Shown here: piece by piece, positions 35,627-42,351 of the stretch
Numbering within the stretch: position 1 is the stretch's first letter
Layout of the letters: every line of letters begins with the position of its first letter
Assembly (NCBI GenBank): GCA_034669965.1
Contig: JAXMOK010000013.1
Span: forward strand, 19,828-83,827
Direction: 5' to 3'
DNA from: HXMU1420-13 sp034669965
GTDB lineage: Bacteria; Bacteroidota; Rhodothermia; Balneolales; Balneolaceae
DNA: 64,000 bases
Notes under the pieces: model-generated
What the model was told of the DNA's origin: nothing
The model's input: the letters and a program-made list of their open reading frames with translations, nothing else
The model's database searches: none
Position numbers and translations under genes: made by a program

Positions 35627-36001
35627 TCAAGTTTCACTTTTAAGATTCACTTGCGCAGTGGATATACTTTTAAATGTAATAGCGATTAATTGATCGCATT
35701 CATCTAAAGCACTTTGTACGATTGGATCCGATAGCAATGGATGTTTTTTTATTAGTGTTAAACAGACTTTAGTTTCTTTCAACTCTTTTAGTCCAATTTT
35801 TAACTTATGAATAAAGTCTTTTCTAGATTCAGCTCCTTGTGCCTCTCCATATTGAAAGGAAGGTGAAGTACCAGATCTAATCAATTGACGCGCAATATGC
35901 TGTCCTACATAGGTTTTTGGAAGTTTATCGACAATTTTCATAACCAATAGGCTGAAGTCAATAAACCTTTGCTCAAGATTGAAGTGTTTATATTTGTTCA
36001 C
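35627..36001 (-). CDS. Four-helix-bundle protein, 23S IVS-protein family, copy 2
   Basis: A 124-residue helical protein, paralogous to the gene at 35151-35543 but diverged. Landmarks are FIDFSLLVMKIVDKLPKTY, HIARQLIRSGTSPSFQYGEA, SRKDFIHKLKIGLKELKETK and LDECDQLIAITFKSI. The start is a GTG at 36001, supported by AAGGAGT about 7 nt upstream on the minus strand, which lies inside the inverted repeat. The gene fills the space between two 27-nt inverted repeats almost exactly. Function is unknown for the family. Confidence 0.85.
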   Translation of the reverse strand: MNKYKHFNLEQRFIDFSLLVMKIVDKLPKTYVGQHIARQLIRSGTSPSFQYGEAQGAESRKDFIHKLKIGLKELKETKVCLTLIKKHPLLSDPIVQSALDECDQLIAITFKSISTAQVNLKSET

Positions 36002-36006
36002 TGTAA

Positions 36007-36033
36007 ACTCCTTGTTGAGTATTGTTTATTGAA
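36007..36033. repeat. Right terminal inverted repeat of four-helix-bundle element 2
   Basis: A 27-nt sequence beginning ACTCCTTGTTGAG and ending TTTATTGAA. Its minus-strand reading ends in CAACAAGGAGT, which provides the Shine-Dalgarno for the GTG start at 36001. It also resembles the solo repeats at 37898-37940 and 60994-61036. Confidence 0.85.
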
Positions 36034-36757
36034 ATAGTCTTTCCGTTCGAAGGCTCACATATTCATACCCTGCAATAATGATATGATCATCCACAGGGAT
36101 GCCGAGGAGTTTTCCGGATTCGGCGATACGTTTGGTAAGATTTATATCTGCGGTAGAGGCTTTACACACTCCGGAAGGATGATTGTGTACTAGGATGATG
36201 GAGGTGGCTTTATGAAGTACCGCTTGGCGTAACACTTCGGCAGGTTCAACAATGGTAGCGTTGGTACCGCCTGAGCTAATCTGATGAAATCCGGTCATTA
36301 CTTTTTTGTTGTTGAGGAAGACCACGTAAAACACTTCGTGGTTCAGGTGACGTAGTTTTGGCCCGAAAAAAGCACTTACTGTTTCCGGTGATGTGATTTG
36401 TATTTCTTCGCCCATCCCGGCCACCTGAATGCGACGTGCCAGCTCGAACGTGGCCTCAAGGGTGATGGCTTTCACTTTCGCAATACCCGGGATTACTCCC
36501 AATTCTTTCCAGTCGCGTTTTACCAGCTGATGCAAGCCACCGAAGTGCCCTAATAAGGCTCGCGAGGTTTCCACCACATTCATTTTTTGAGTGCCGGTGC
36601 GCAGCAAGATGGCAAGCAATTCGGCATCTGAAAGCGATCCGGCGCCGTAGTTTAGTAGTTTTTCGCGAGGTTGCTCATCGGGGAGCATCTCTTTAACTGT
36701 TCGATTATAAAAGTCTTCGTGAGAAAAGGATTCGTTCTTTGTAAGCATAATACACAT
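36026..36757 (-). CDS. radC: RadC-family (JAB/MPN domain) protein
   Basis: A 243-residue protein. The N-terminal helix-hairpin-helix region (LLNYGAGSLSDAELLAILLRTG, shortened here to GAGSLSDAELLAILLRTG) is followed by the JAB-type metal motif HNHPSG with upstream Glu and downstream VDDHIIIAG. RadC proteins were linked to DNA repair, but their true function is unsettled. The last codons overlap the inverted repeat at 36007-36033. The gene is complete at both ends. Confidence 0.92.
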   Translation of the reverse strand: MCIMLTKNESFSHEDFYNRTVKEMLPDEQPREKLLNYGAGSLSDAELLAILLRTGTQKMNVVETSRALLGHFGGLHQLVKRDWKELGVIPGIAKVKAITLEATFELARRIQVAGMGEEIQITSPETVSAFFGPKLRHLNHEVFYVVFLNNKKVMTGFHQISSGGTNATIVEPAEVLRQAVLHKATSIILVHNHPSGVCKASTADINLTKRIAESGKLLGIPVDDHIIIAGYEYVSLRTERLFQ

Positions 36758-36860
36758 GTTTTTTACATGTTAGATCACTTCCAAAGTAACTCCTTACAAA
36801 AAACTTTCAGAACATTGAACTTCGAAAATGAACATAGAACTTCGAAGTTCAGCGTTCATA

Positions 36861-36898
36861 TTCAATGTTCAATGTTCAATGTTCAATGTTCAATGTTC
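36861..36898. repeat. Five tandem copies of TTCAATG overlapping the XRE gene stop
   Basis: Five perfect copies of the heptamer TTCAATG are followed by TTC. The stop codon of the XRE regulator gene at 36883 and its last residues (NIEH) lie within the array. Seven-base units change the reading frame with copy number, so the C terminus could vary. Confidence 0.9.
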
Positions 36899-37098
36899 TC
36901 CCTGTATTCCAAAATATCTCCCGGCTGGCAATCGAGTACTTCGCAGATGGCTTCGAGTGTGGAAAAACGAATTGCTTTAGCTTTGCCGGTTTTCAGGATA
37001 GAAAGGTTGCTCATCGTAACCCCTACTTTCTCGGAAAGCTCGGTGAGACTCATCTTCCGTTTAGCCAACATCACATCTAGATTTACAATAACAGGCAT
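36883..37098 (-). CDS. XRE-family transcriptional regulator (paired with DUF2975 protein)
   Basis: A 71-residue helix-turn-helix protein: LDVMLAKRKMSLTELSEKVG, VTMSNLSILKTGKAKAIRF and LEAICEVLDCQPGDILEYR. It resembles the short Cro/CI-type regulators that accompany DUF2975 membrane proteins. It begins 3 nt after the DUF2975 gene, so the two are co-translated. Its 3' end is embedded in a heptamer tandem array. Target is probably its own operon, by family analogy. Confidence 0.9.
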   Translation of the reverse strand: MPVIVNLDVMLAKRKMSLTELSEKVGVTMSNLSILKTGKAKAIRFSTLEAICEVLDCQPGDILEYRENIEH

Positions 37099-37101
37099 GG
37101 C

Positions 37102-37740
37102 TTACACCGTTAGTTTAAGCTCTTCATGAATGCGGGTGGCCTCTTTGAAAACAAAGCCAAGCAGGATGATTGCAAGACCAAAGTAAATGGAGCCTTGGCT
37201 GTTTATAAACCCGGCTTCAAAGAAAATTTCATGGTTTTCTAATTCACTATTAAAGCTTTTCGATAAAAAGGTAGCCTGTAGAAAATGGAAAATATCTATA
37301 GACAATAATGCTACTCCCATAGTAAACAAGCGCATCGAATTGCGGGGCTCAAAAGGGTTTTTTTGTGTTAAAGATCTGAGGATAAAATTCAGCATCATAT
37401 AGAAAAGTAAAAGGCTAAATAATTTAAGCAGACGAACTACAATTAATAAACTTCTACCACTTGGGTTTGAATCGGAACTTATATACATCGGATAAGCGAA
37501 AACCTTAGAACCTAGACTGAAAACGGATCCATCTTCGAATGTCACTCGTTTTTTATTCAGTCCGAAATAATCGCTATCGATAGCTATAGGCGGATCGATT
37601 CCATTGATAGCATGAAGAGTTTTTTGACCATAGATGTCAGGAAGATGAACAGTTATAGTTTCTACAATCAAGCCAAATATCATAAATGCGCTTAGATAGT
37701 ACAGAAAATGCGCAATGGTCCAGTCGTTTTTTAACCCCAT
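37102..37740 (-). CDS. DUF2975-family membrane protein
   Basis: A 212-residue integral membrane protein with four predicted hydrophobic segments at about residues 12-34, 95-118, 135-158 and 180-202. The second half, with EPRNSMRLFTMGVALLSIDI and FGLAIILLGFVFKEATRIHEE, matches DUF2975 proteins. These are commonly encoded with a small XRE regulator, as here (3 nt gap). Function is unknown. Confidence 0.82.
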   Translation of the reverse strand: MGLKNDWTIAHFLYYLSAFMIFGLIVETITVHLPDIYGQKTLHAINGIDPPIAIDSDYFGLNKKRVTFEDGSVFSLGSKVFAYPMYISSDSNPSGRSLLIVVRLLKLFSLLLFYMMLNFILRSLTQKNPFEPRNSMRLFTMGVALLSIDIFHFLQATFLSKSFNSELENHEIFFEAGFINSQGSIYFGLAIILLGFVFKEATRIHEELKLTV

Positions 37741-37897
37741 AAGAACAATGATTAGTGAATAACTAAAACCAATGAACCAAATAAAATTCCGAAAAGCAAC
37801 AACTATTTATTGATAAACAATAAATAATAGTCGAAAAACGGAATATGGGATTCCGCTCGATTTGCCTTCGTCGAAATGATTAAGCCAACAAAACCCA

Positions 37898-37940
37898 CTT
37901 GAATATTGAATGTTCCTTGTTGAATATTGTTTATTGAATT
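37898..37940. repeat. Solo AT-rich repeat after the AMP nucleosidase gene
   Basis: The segment holds TTGAATATTGAATGTTCC and then TTGTTGAATATTGTTTATTG. It ends 2 nt before the amn stop codon and is closely related to the inverted repeats of element 2 and to 60994-61036. Confidence 0.75.
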
Positions 37941-37942
37941 AA

Positions 37943-39124
37943 CTACTCCCCACCGCCCATCAGTGGTTCGTTGAAGGCACGGATGCTTGAATTTGGCAAG
38001 CCGTTCGGGTACATCCTTTTAATCTTATCAATAGCTTCAATCACCAATTTGAGGTGCATCTCTTTCGAATTTTGATAAAACGATTGTGCAGCGCCTGATA
38101 ATTTTGGTTTTCCGTGTAATGGTTTATCACTCACACAAAGCAAAGTAGCATGCGGAACGCGATATCGGAATCCATTCGTAGCTACTGTGCTCGATTCCAT
38201 ATCAATAGCTAAGCTTCGGGATTGGTGAATCTTTTGCACGGTGTCTTTAGCTGAAAACTCCCAGTTGCGATTTCCGGTAGTAAAAACAGTTCCGATCCGA
38301 TGGGTTAGATCGTGCGTATCAAGCACTTCTTTTAAAAACTGATTGAGTAAGTAATTTGGAATCACAGGATTTCCGATGGGAAACAATTCATCCAGCACCT
38401 TGTCGTCGCGGTAGTATGAACTGGCGAGTACAAAATCTCCGATTTCCTGGTGATTACGCAGCCCACCGCAATGCCCAACCATAATCATCGCATCAGGGCG
38501 TAGCACACACACGTGATCCGTGATAGTTTTAGCGTTCGACGGACCAACCCCGATGTTGATGAGGGTGAGTCCTTTATTTTCGTCCAATTTATGATGATAA
38601 GCCGGCATCTGAACTCCCTCTCTGGCCGGTTTTACACAATCCGGATACAATTCCAAAAACACTTCCACGTGCATCGAGTAATTGGTAAACAGAATGTACC
38701 GCTGGAAATCTTCGGGTTTGGTTCCGGTGTAATGATACAAGCGATCGAGAGAGATATCGGTGCGCTCGGGACTAAAAAGAAACATCTTCTTTTTTGTGAA
38801 ATCCCATTCTTCTTCGTCGGTATGATCCAATAACTGAGGATCATTCAACGGCATCACATTTCGTTTAGCTACTATTTCAATATCAGCATTCTTTTTTAGC
38901 AGACGACGCATTTCGCGCAGTAGATACCATCGAAAAGCACTTGGTTGGGCAAGCTCGCCTTTTATGGTTGGATTGTGATCTGAAAACTCTCTGTGCACGA
39001 TCATTCGGGGATACATCCCTTGGTCGTACATTTCTTCCATCAAATCGCAGGCTTTTTCCGTAGCTTCGGCAATCTGTTTTTTTGAGGTGTAATCAGCATG
39101 ATTTAATCGCATTGAATTGAGCAT
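37943..39124 (-). CDS. amn: AMP nucleosidase
   Basis: A 393-residue enzyme that splits AMP into adenine and ribose 5-phosphate. The N-terminal regulatory domain (about 1-170) is followed by a nucleoside-phosphorylase-like catalytic domain. The latter is marked by INIGVGPSNAKTITDHVCVL, VGHCGGLRNHQEIGDFVLAS, IDMESSTVATNGFRYRVPHA and CVSDKPLHGKPK. Length is shorter than the E. coli enzyme but normal for related bacteria. It is divergently transcribed from the NUDIX gene. Confidence 0.9.
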   Translation of the reverse strand: MLNSMRLNHADYTSKKQIAEATEKACDLMEEMYDQGMYPRMIVHREFSDHNPTIKGELAQPSAFRWYLLREMRRLLKKNADIEIVAKRNVMPLNDPQLLDHTDEEEWDFTKKKMFLFSPERTDISLDRLYHYTGTKPEDFQRYILFTNYSMHVEVFLELYPDCVKPAREGVQMPAYHHKLDENKGLTLINIGVGPSNAKTITDHVCVLRPDAMIMVGHCGGLRNHQEIGDFVLASSYYRDDKVLDELFPIGNPVIPNYLLNQFLKEVLDTHDLTHRIGTVFTTGNRNWEFSAKDTVQKIHQSRSLAIDMESSTVATNGFRYRVPHATLLCVSDKPLHGKPKLSGAAQSFYQNSKEMHLKLVIEAIDKIKRMYPNGLPNSSIRAFNEPLMGGGE

Positions 39125-39183
39125 ATAATCTAATATTTGGTCATTGCGAATGAGAAAGCATCATTTTAAAGCGGATGGAATTA

Positions 39184-39227
39184 TATCGACAAAGCAATCT
39201 TTAAAAGAGTGGATCGCTTTGTCGATA
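39184..39227. promoter_or_regulatory. Large hairpin between divergent amn and NUDIX genes
   Basis: TATCGACAAAGC pairs with GCTTTGTCGATA, and after one mismatch three more base pairs (ATC with GAT) extend the stem around a 12-nt loop. Neither strand has a T run, so it is not a typical terminator. It could be an operator for the divergent pair or a mobile repeat. Confidence 0.5.
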
Positions 39228-39284
39228 ATTCACACATCCAAAATGAATGGCAAAACTCTACGCGATGAGGGTTAATAATTTACT

Positions 39285-39845
39285 ATGAGTACAAAGAAAT
39301 TTCCTTATACCATTGAACCATGGGTTACCACGGATGAGCGTGTGGAATATACGACGAATATCTTCAAGGTGTTAAAGCGTGATATGCGGATTGATTCGGA
39401 AAATCACACGGCTACTTTCTCCATTCTTGATGCGCCCGATTGGATTAACGTGATTGCTCTTACTCCTGATAACAACATTGTGCTGGTGGAACAATATCGA
39501 TACGGAACCGAAGTGCCTACATTAGAGCTACCCGGTGGCGTTTGTGATCCCGGGGAATCACCGTTTGAATCTTCGAAAAGAGAGTTGTTGGAAGAAACGG
39601 GGTATTCCTCGGAAGAATGGATTTCACTAGGAAAAGTGAGCTCGAATCCGGCGATGCAAACCAATCATACGCACTCGTATTTGGCGAAAAACTGTATCAA
39701 AACAGCGGAGCAACAACTTGATGGAAACGAACGCATCAACGTGCATGTACTGCCGTTAACTGATTTTCTCGATTTGGTGAGAACGGGAGAGGTCGATCAC
39801 TCGCTGGTTGTAGCGGCAATCGCGAAGTTCTTGTTATCTGTATAG
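39285..39845 (+). CDS. NUDIX hydrolase (ADP-ribose pyrophosphatase-like)
   Basis: A 186-residue protein. The Nudix box reads GVCDPGESPFESSKRELLEETG and is complete (quoted in two parts: GVCDPGESPFESSK and RELLEETG). The context before it, VLVEQYRYGTEVPTLELPGG, is typical of ADP-ribose or nucleoside-diphosphate-sugar pyrophosphatases. Its position opposite AMP nucleosidase hints at nucleotide-sugar or ribose-phosphate recycling, which is inference. Confidence 0.88.
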   Translation: MSTKKFPYTIEPWVTTDERVEYTTNIFKVLKRDMRIDSENHTATFSILDAPDWINVIALTPDNNIVLVEQYRYGTEVPTLELPGGVCDPGESPFESSKRELLEETGYSSEEWISLGKVSSNPAMQTNHTHSYLAKNCIKTAEQQLDGNERINVHVLPLTDFLDLVRTGEVDHSLVVAAIAKFLLSV

Positions 39846-39933
39846 ATTAAAATGTATAAAATGAAGTCAAGTTGTTTCAGAAAATCAATATATGTATTGT
39901 TAATTAATTTATAATCTGATTAAAATAGTTAAA

Positions 39934-40662
39934 GTGAATATATTTAAAAAGTTAACCCTTCTTCCGACACATTTAATGAATTTGTTTTATGGGTATTATA
40001 CGGGTGGGCAAAAGCGACCAATATATTTTGACACTGTTAATGCAAAACCAGAACTAAAGATTTTTGAAGAGAATTTTGAATTAATTGAAAAAGAATTTCA
40101 AAATATCGAAAACTTGAGTTCGATACCGGCTTATGAAGATTTAGATAAGTTTCAATCCGATCCAGACAATCCTCCAACAAAATGGAAGGTGTTTGTACTA
40201 AATATGATGGGTGAATTTGATGAAGCCGCGTTAGATTTATGCCCAGGAATTTGTGCTATGATTAAAGACATCCCGGATGTTTTTCAAGCAATGTTTTCAG
40301 TTTTAGAACCAGGTCGTTCCATCCCGGCGCACAAAGGACCATACATGGGTTATTTGCGGTATCATATTGGAGTGAAAATTCCTAAAAAAAATCCGCCAAC
40401 GATAAGAATAAAGGATACATATTATACCTGGAAAAAAGGAGAGGGGATAATTTTTGATGATAGCTGGGATCATGAAGTAATTAACAATGCAACTGAAGAG
40501 CGTGTTGTATTAATTATCGACATCCTCAGGCCATTACCATGGTTTCCTCATGCTGTGAATAAAATATTAACATATAAATTCATCAAGCTTTTTTATGCAA
40601 AAGGTATGCTAAAGAAAAATAAAGAGTTTCTAGATAGTGTTAAATCGAAGGAAACAATCTAA
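39934..40662 (+). CDS. Aspartyl/asparaginyl beta-hydroxylase-like dioxygenase
   Basis: A 242-residue protein of the cupin-like 2-oxoglutarate dioxygenase family (Asp_Arg_Hydrox). The iron-binding region shows IPAHKGPYMGYLRYHIGV, and a second His in DDSWDHEVINNATEERVV, with Arg residues for 2-oxoglutarate. The start is a GTG. Substrate is unknown; family members act on proteins or on lipid A. AT-richer than the neighbouring genes. Confidence 0.85.
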   Translation: MNIFKKLTLLPTHLMNLFYGYYTGGQKRPIYFDTVNAKPELKIFEENFELIEKEFQNIENLSSIPAYEDLDKFQSDPDNPPTKWKVFVLNMMGEFDEAALDLCPGICAMIKDIPDVFQAMFSVLEPGRSIPAHKGPYMGYLRYHIGVKIPKKNPPTIRIKDTYYTWKKGEGIIFDDSWDHEVINNATEERVVLIIDILRPLPWFPHAVNKILTYKFIKLFYAKGMLKKNKEFLDSVKSKETI

Positions 40663-40686
40663 TTTCCACAGGTAACATTTTATTTG

Positions 40687-40872
40687 TTATTTCCGAAACC
40701 GAAAAGCACTCCAATCCGGTTTTGGCACAAGCTCGGTGGGTACTTCCCCAATTTCTTTTCGATGCTCGATTTCTTCCTCTAAAGCCTTAATCTTCTCAGG
40801 ATATTTGAATTCGTTTACATGATGAAGCATGTCGTAGAGTTCGATGTACGTGTATTTCGAGAGGTCTTTCAT
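40687..40872 (-). CDS. Small conserved-looking protein of unknown function
   Basis: A 61-residue, highly charged protein with a helix LYDMLHHVNEFKYPEKIKAL and a C terminus PKPDWSAFRFRK. It starts 4 nt after the rraB-like gene and is likely co-translated with it. No family was recognised. That it is a real gene rests on the tight spacing and the ordinary composition. Confidence 0.6.
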   Translation of the reverse strand: MKDLSKYTYIELYDMLHHVNEFKYPEKIKALEEEIEHRKEIGEVPTELVPKPDWSAFRFRK

Positions 40873-40876
40873 TGCG

Positions 40877-41227
40877 TCAAATTAATTCAGTTTCCCAGCC
40901 ATCGTATTCACCGTCTAATTTTATGCACATATTGGTGAAGATAGCTCGTAATCCTTCAATGATGTCAGAATCAGGGACCATCGTTCGGGTGGCAAAACAA
41001 AGCCATTTATCCCCTAAAGCTGCCGACGAAACTTCTATTTCGAAGTTCATATTCTTTAATCGCTCCCCCATCTCTACCGCAGATTCCTCTTCCGGAAAGT
41101 AAAAATAAAAATGAACCGGTCGCGAGGTAGTCTCATCGCCACCAAATTGTTTCATCAATTCGAATACACGTTTATCAGGATTCATATCGATTGGGTTAGT
41201 TATCTCATTGTACTTGAGTTTAGGCAA
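40877..41227 (-). CDS. RraB-family ribonuclease E inhibitor-like protein
   Basis: A 116-residue protein of the RraB (ribonuclease E inhibitor) family. Landmarks are FELMKQFGGDETTSRPVHFY, the strand FYFYFPEEESA, and the C-terminal DGEYDGWETELI, which is the family's typical ending. In E. coli RraB binds RNase E and adjusts mRNA decay. Whether the partner here is an RNase E/G is unknown. The gene leads a two-gene run with the small protein at 40687-40872. Confidence 0.82.
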   Translation of the reverse strand: MPKLKYNEITNPIDMNPDKRVFELMKQFGGDETTSRPVHFYFYFPEEESAVEMGERLKNMNFEIEVSSAALGDKWLCFATRTMVPDSDIIEGLRAIFTNMCIKLDGEYDGWETELI

Positions 41228-41272
41228 AAATTCTAGTGCTTTTTCGTAGCTTCATCGAAAAACCATTATCAC

Positions 41273-41746
41273 ATGCCAAAAGCACATCACTACAAAACTA
41301 AAATAACGTGGACGGGTAACTCCGGGACGGGAACTTCGGGCTACACGCAATTTTCCAGAGATCACGAGGTTGAAGTCGGTTCAAAAACGATAATCAAAGC
41401 CTCTTCTGATCCGGCCTTTCGTGGAGATCCTGAACGGCATAATCCCGAGGAGTTATTTTTATCTTCACTTTCATCCTGCCACATGCTGTGGTTTTTGCAC
41501 TTATGCACAGTTGAGGGAGTGATAGTGGTGGATTATCAAGACGAAACCACCGGAGTGATGGAGGAATACGCAAACGGCAGCGGCCAATTTACTGAAGTGA
41601 TGCTCAACCCAATTGTTACGGTTCAAGAGGAACGAATGGTTTCAAAAGTCGATTCCATTCATTCCAAGGCCAATAAGATGTGCTTTATTGCAAACTCCTG
41701 TAATTTTCCGGTAAAGCATTCATCAACCGTAAAAATTCAAGACTAA
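41273..41746 (+). CDS. OsmC-family protein
   Basis: A 157-residue OsmC/Ohr-type protein, thought to reduce organic hydroperoxides. The two redox cysteines are in the LSSLSSCHMLWFLHLC segment and in CFIANSCNFPVK. HNPEELFLSSLSSCH is the usual helix start. The peroxiredoxin gene follows after about 115 nt on the same strand, suggesting an oxidant-defence pair. Confidence 0.88.
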   Translation: MPKAHHYKTKITWTGNSGTGTSGYTQFSRDHEVEVGSKTIIKASSDPAFRGDPERHNPEELFLSSLSSCHMLWFLHLCTVEGVIVVDYQDETTGVMEEYANGSGQFTEVMLNPIVTVQEERMVSKVDSIHSKANKMCFIANSCNFPVKHSSTVKIQD

Positions 41747-41861
41747 TAAGAAAGACAACTTGAGCAAGGCGAAAGATCTGAATGTATAAAATTCGATTTT
41801 CAGAGAAAATAAGGACATCGCATGTTGTTCCGGTGACATCAAAAAAAAACAGAAATAGACT

Positions 41862-42338
41862 ATGATTGAGAAAGGCGCAAAAATAAATACTGATTTCACG
41901 CTGGATGTGGTTGATGCTGAGGAAGAAAAAACCTTGAAATTCAGCGAGATTTTGGATCGCCCAACGGTGGTTTCGGTATATATGAAGAACAATACATCTA
42001 GCTGCGATAAGCAAAATGTATCGCTGGCCGAACATGCCGAATGGTTCGACAAGGCAGGTTATAATTTATTAACCATTAGTAAGGATACATGCGGCTCGCA
42101 TAAACGCTATATTGCCAAGCATGATATCAGCTATAAGATAGCCTCCGACCCTGATTTTAAATTTGCATCGGCAACCGATTCCATCGTCGAAAAGAAGATG
42201 TATGGAAAAACCTTTACAGGTCCGTCACGTTCTGCCTTTGTTATTGATACAGATGGTACTATTTTGGCGGTCATCGAAAAAATCAATCCTAAAGCGCACG
42301 CTGAGGAACTTAAAGAGCTGATTGGCTCATTGAAATAA
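41862..42338 (+). CDS. Peroxiredoxin (Bcp/PrxQ-like, diverged)
   Basis: A 158-residue thioredoxin-fold peroxidase. The active site reads NNTSSCDKQ rather than the usual TPGCT, but keeps T-x-x-C. A second Cys occurs in SKDTCGSHKRY, which may be the resolving residue. The later segments GPSRSAFVIDTDGTILAVIE match the family. Thiol peroxidases reduce peroxides at the expense of thioredoxin. It lies 13 nt before topA. Confidence 0.8.
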   Translation: MIEKGAKINTDFTLDVVDAEEEKTLKFSEILDRPTVVSVYMKNNTSSCDKQNVSLAEHAEWFDKAGYNLLTISKDTCGSHKRYIAKHDISYKIASDPDFKFASATDSIVEKKMYGKTFTGPSRSAFVIDTDGTILAVIEKINPKAHAEELKELIGSLK

Positions 42339-42351
42339 ACCTTGTTTGCTC

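Larger units (their letters stand above)
35598..36033. mobile_element. IVS-like element: inverted repeats around a four-helix-bundle gene
   Basis: The 436-nt segment consists of a 27-nt imperfect inverted repeat at each end and one gene. The stop codon lies 2 nt inside one end and the start codon 5 nt inside the other. This is the layout of ORF-bearing 23S rRNA intervening sequences, but here between protein genes. Movement is inferred, not shown; no target-site duplication could be demonstrated. Confidence 0.5.

Noticed and set aside
35151..36001. Four-helix-bundle pair as a diversity-generating retroelement Avd or a defence system
   Set aside because: No reverse transcriptase, template repeat or effector gene is nearby; the IVS-protein family and inverted ends explain the data better.
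41685..42052. Minus-strand open frames of 109-116 codons between osmC and the peroxiredoxin gene
   Set aside because: They lie mostly antisense to the peroxiredoxin gene and have no recognisable features.
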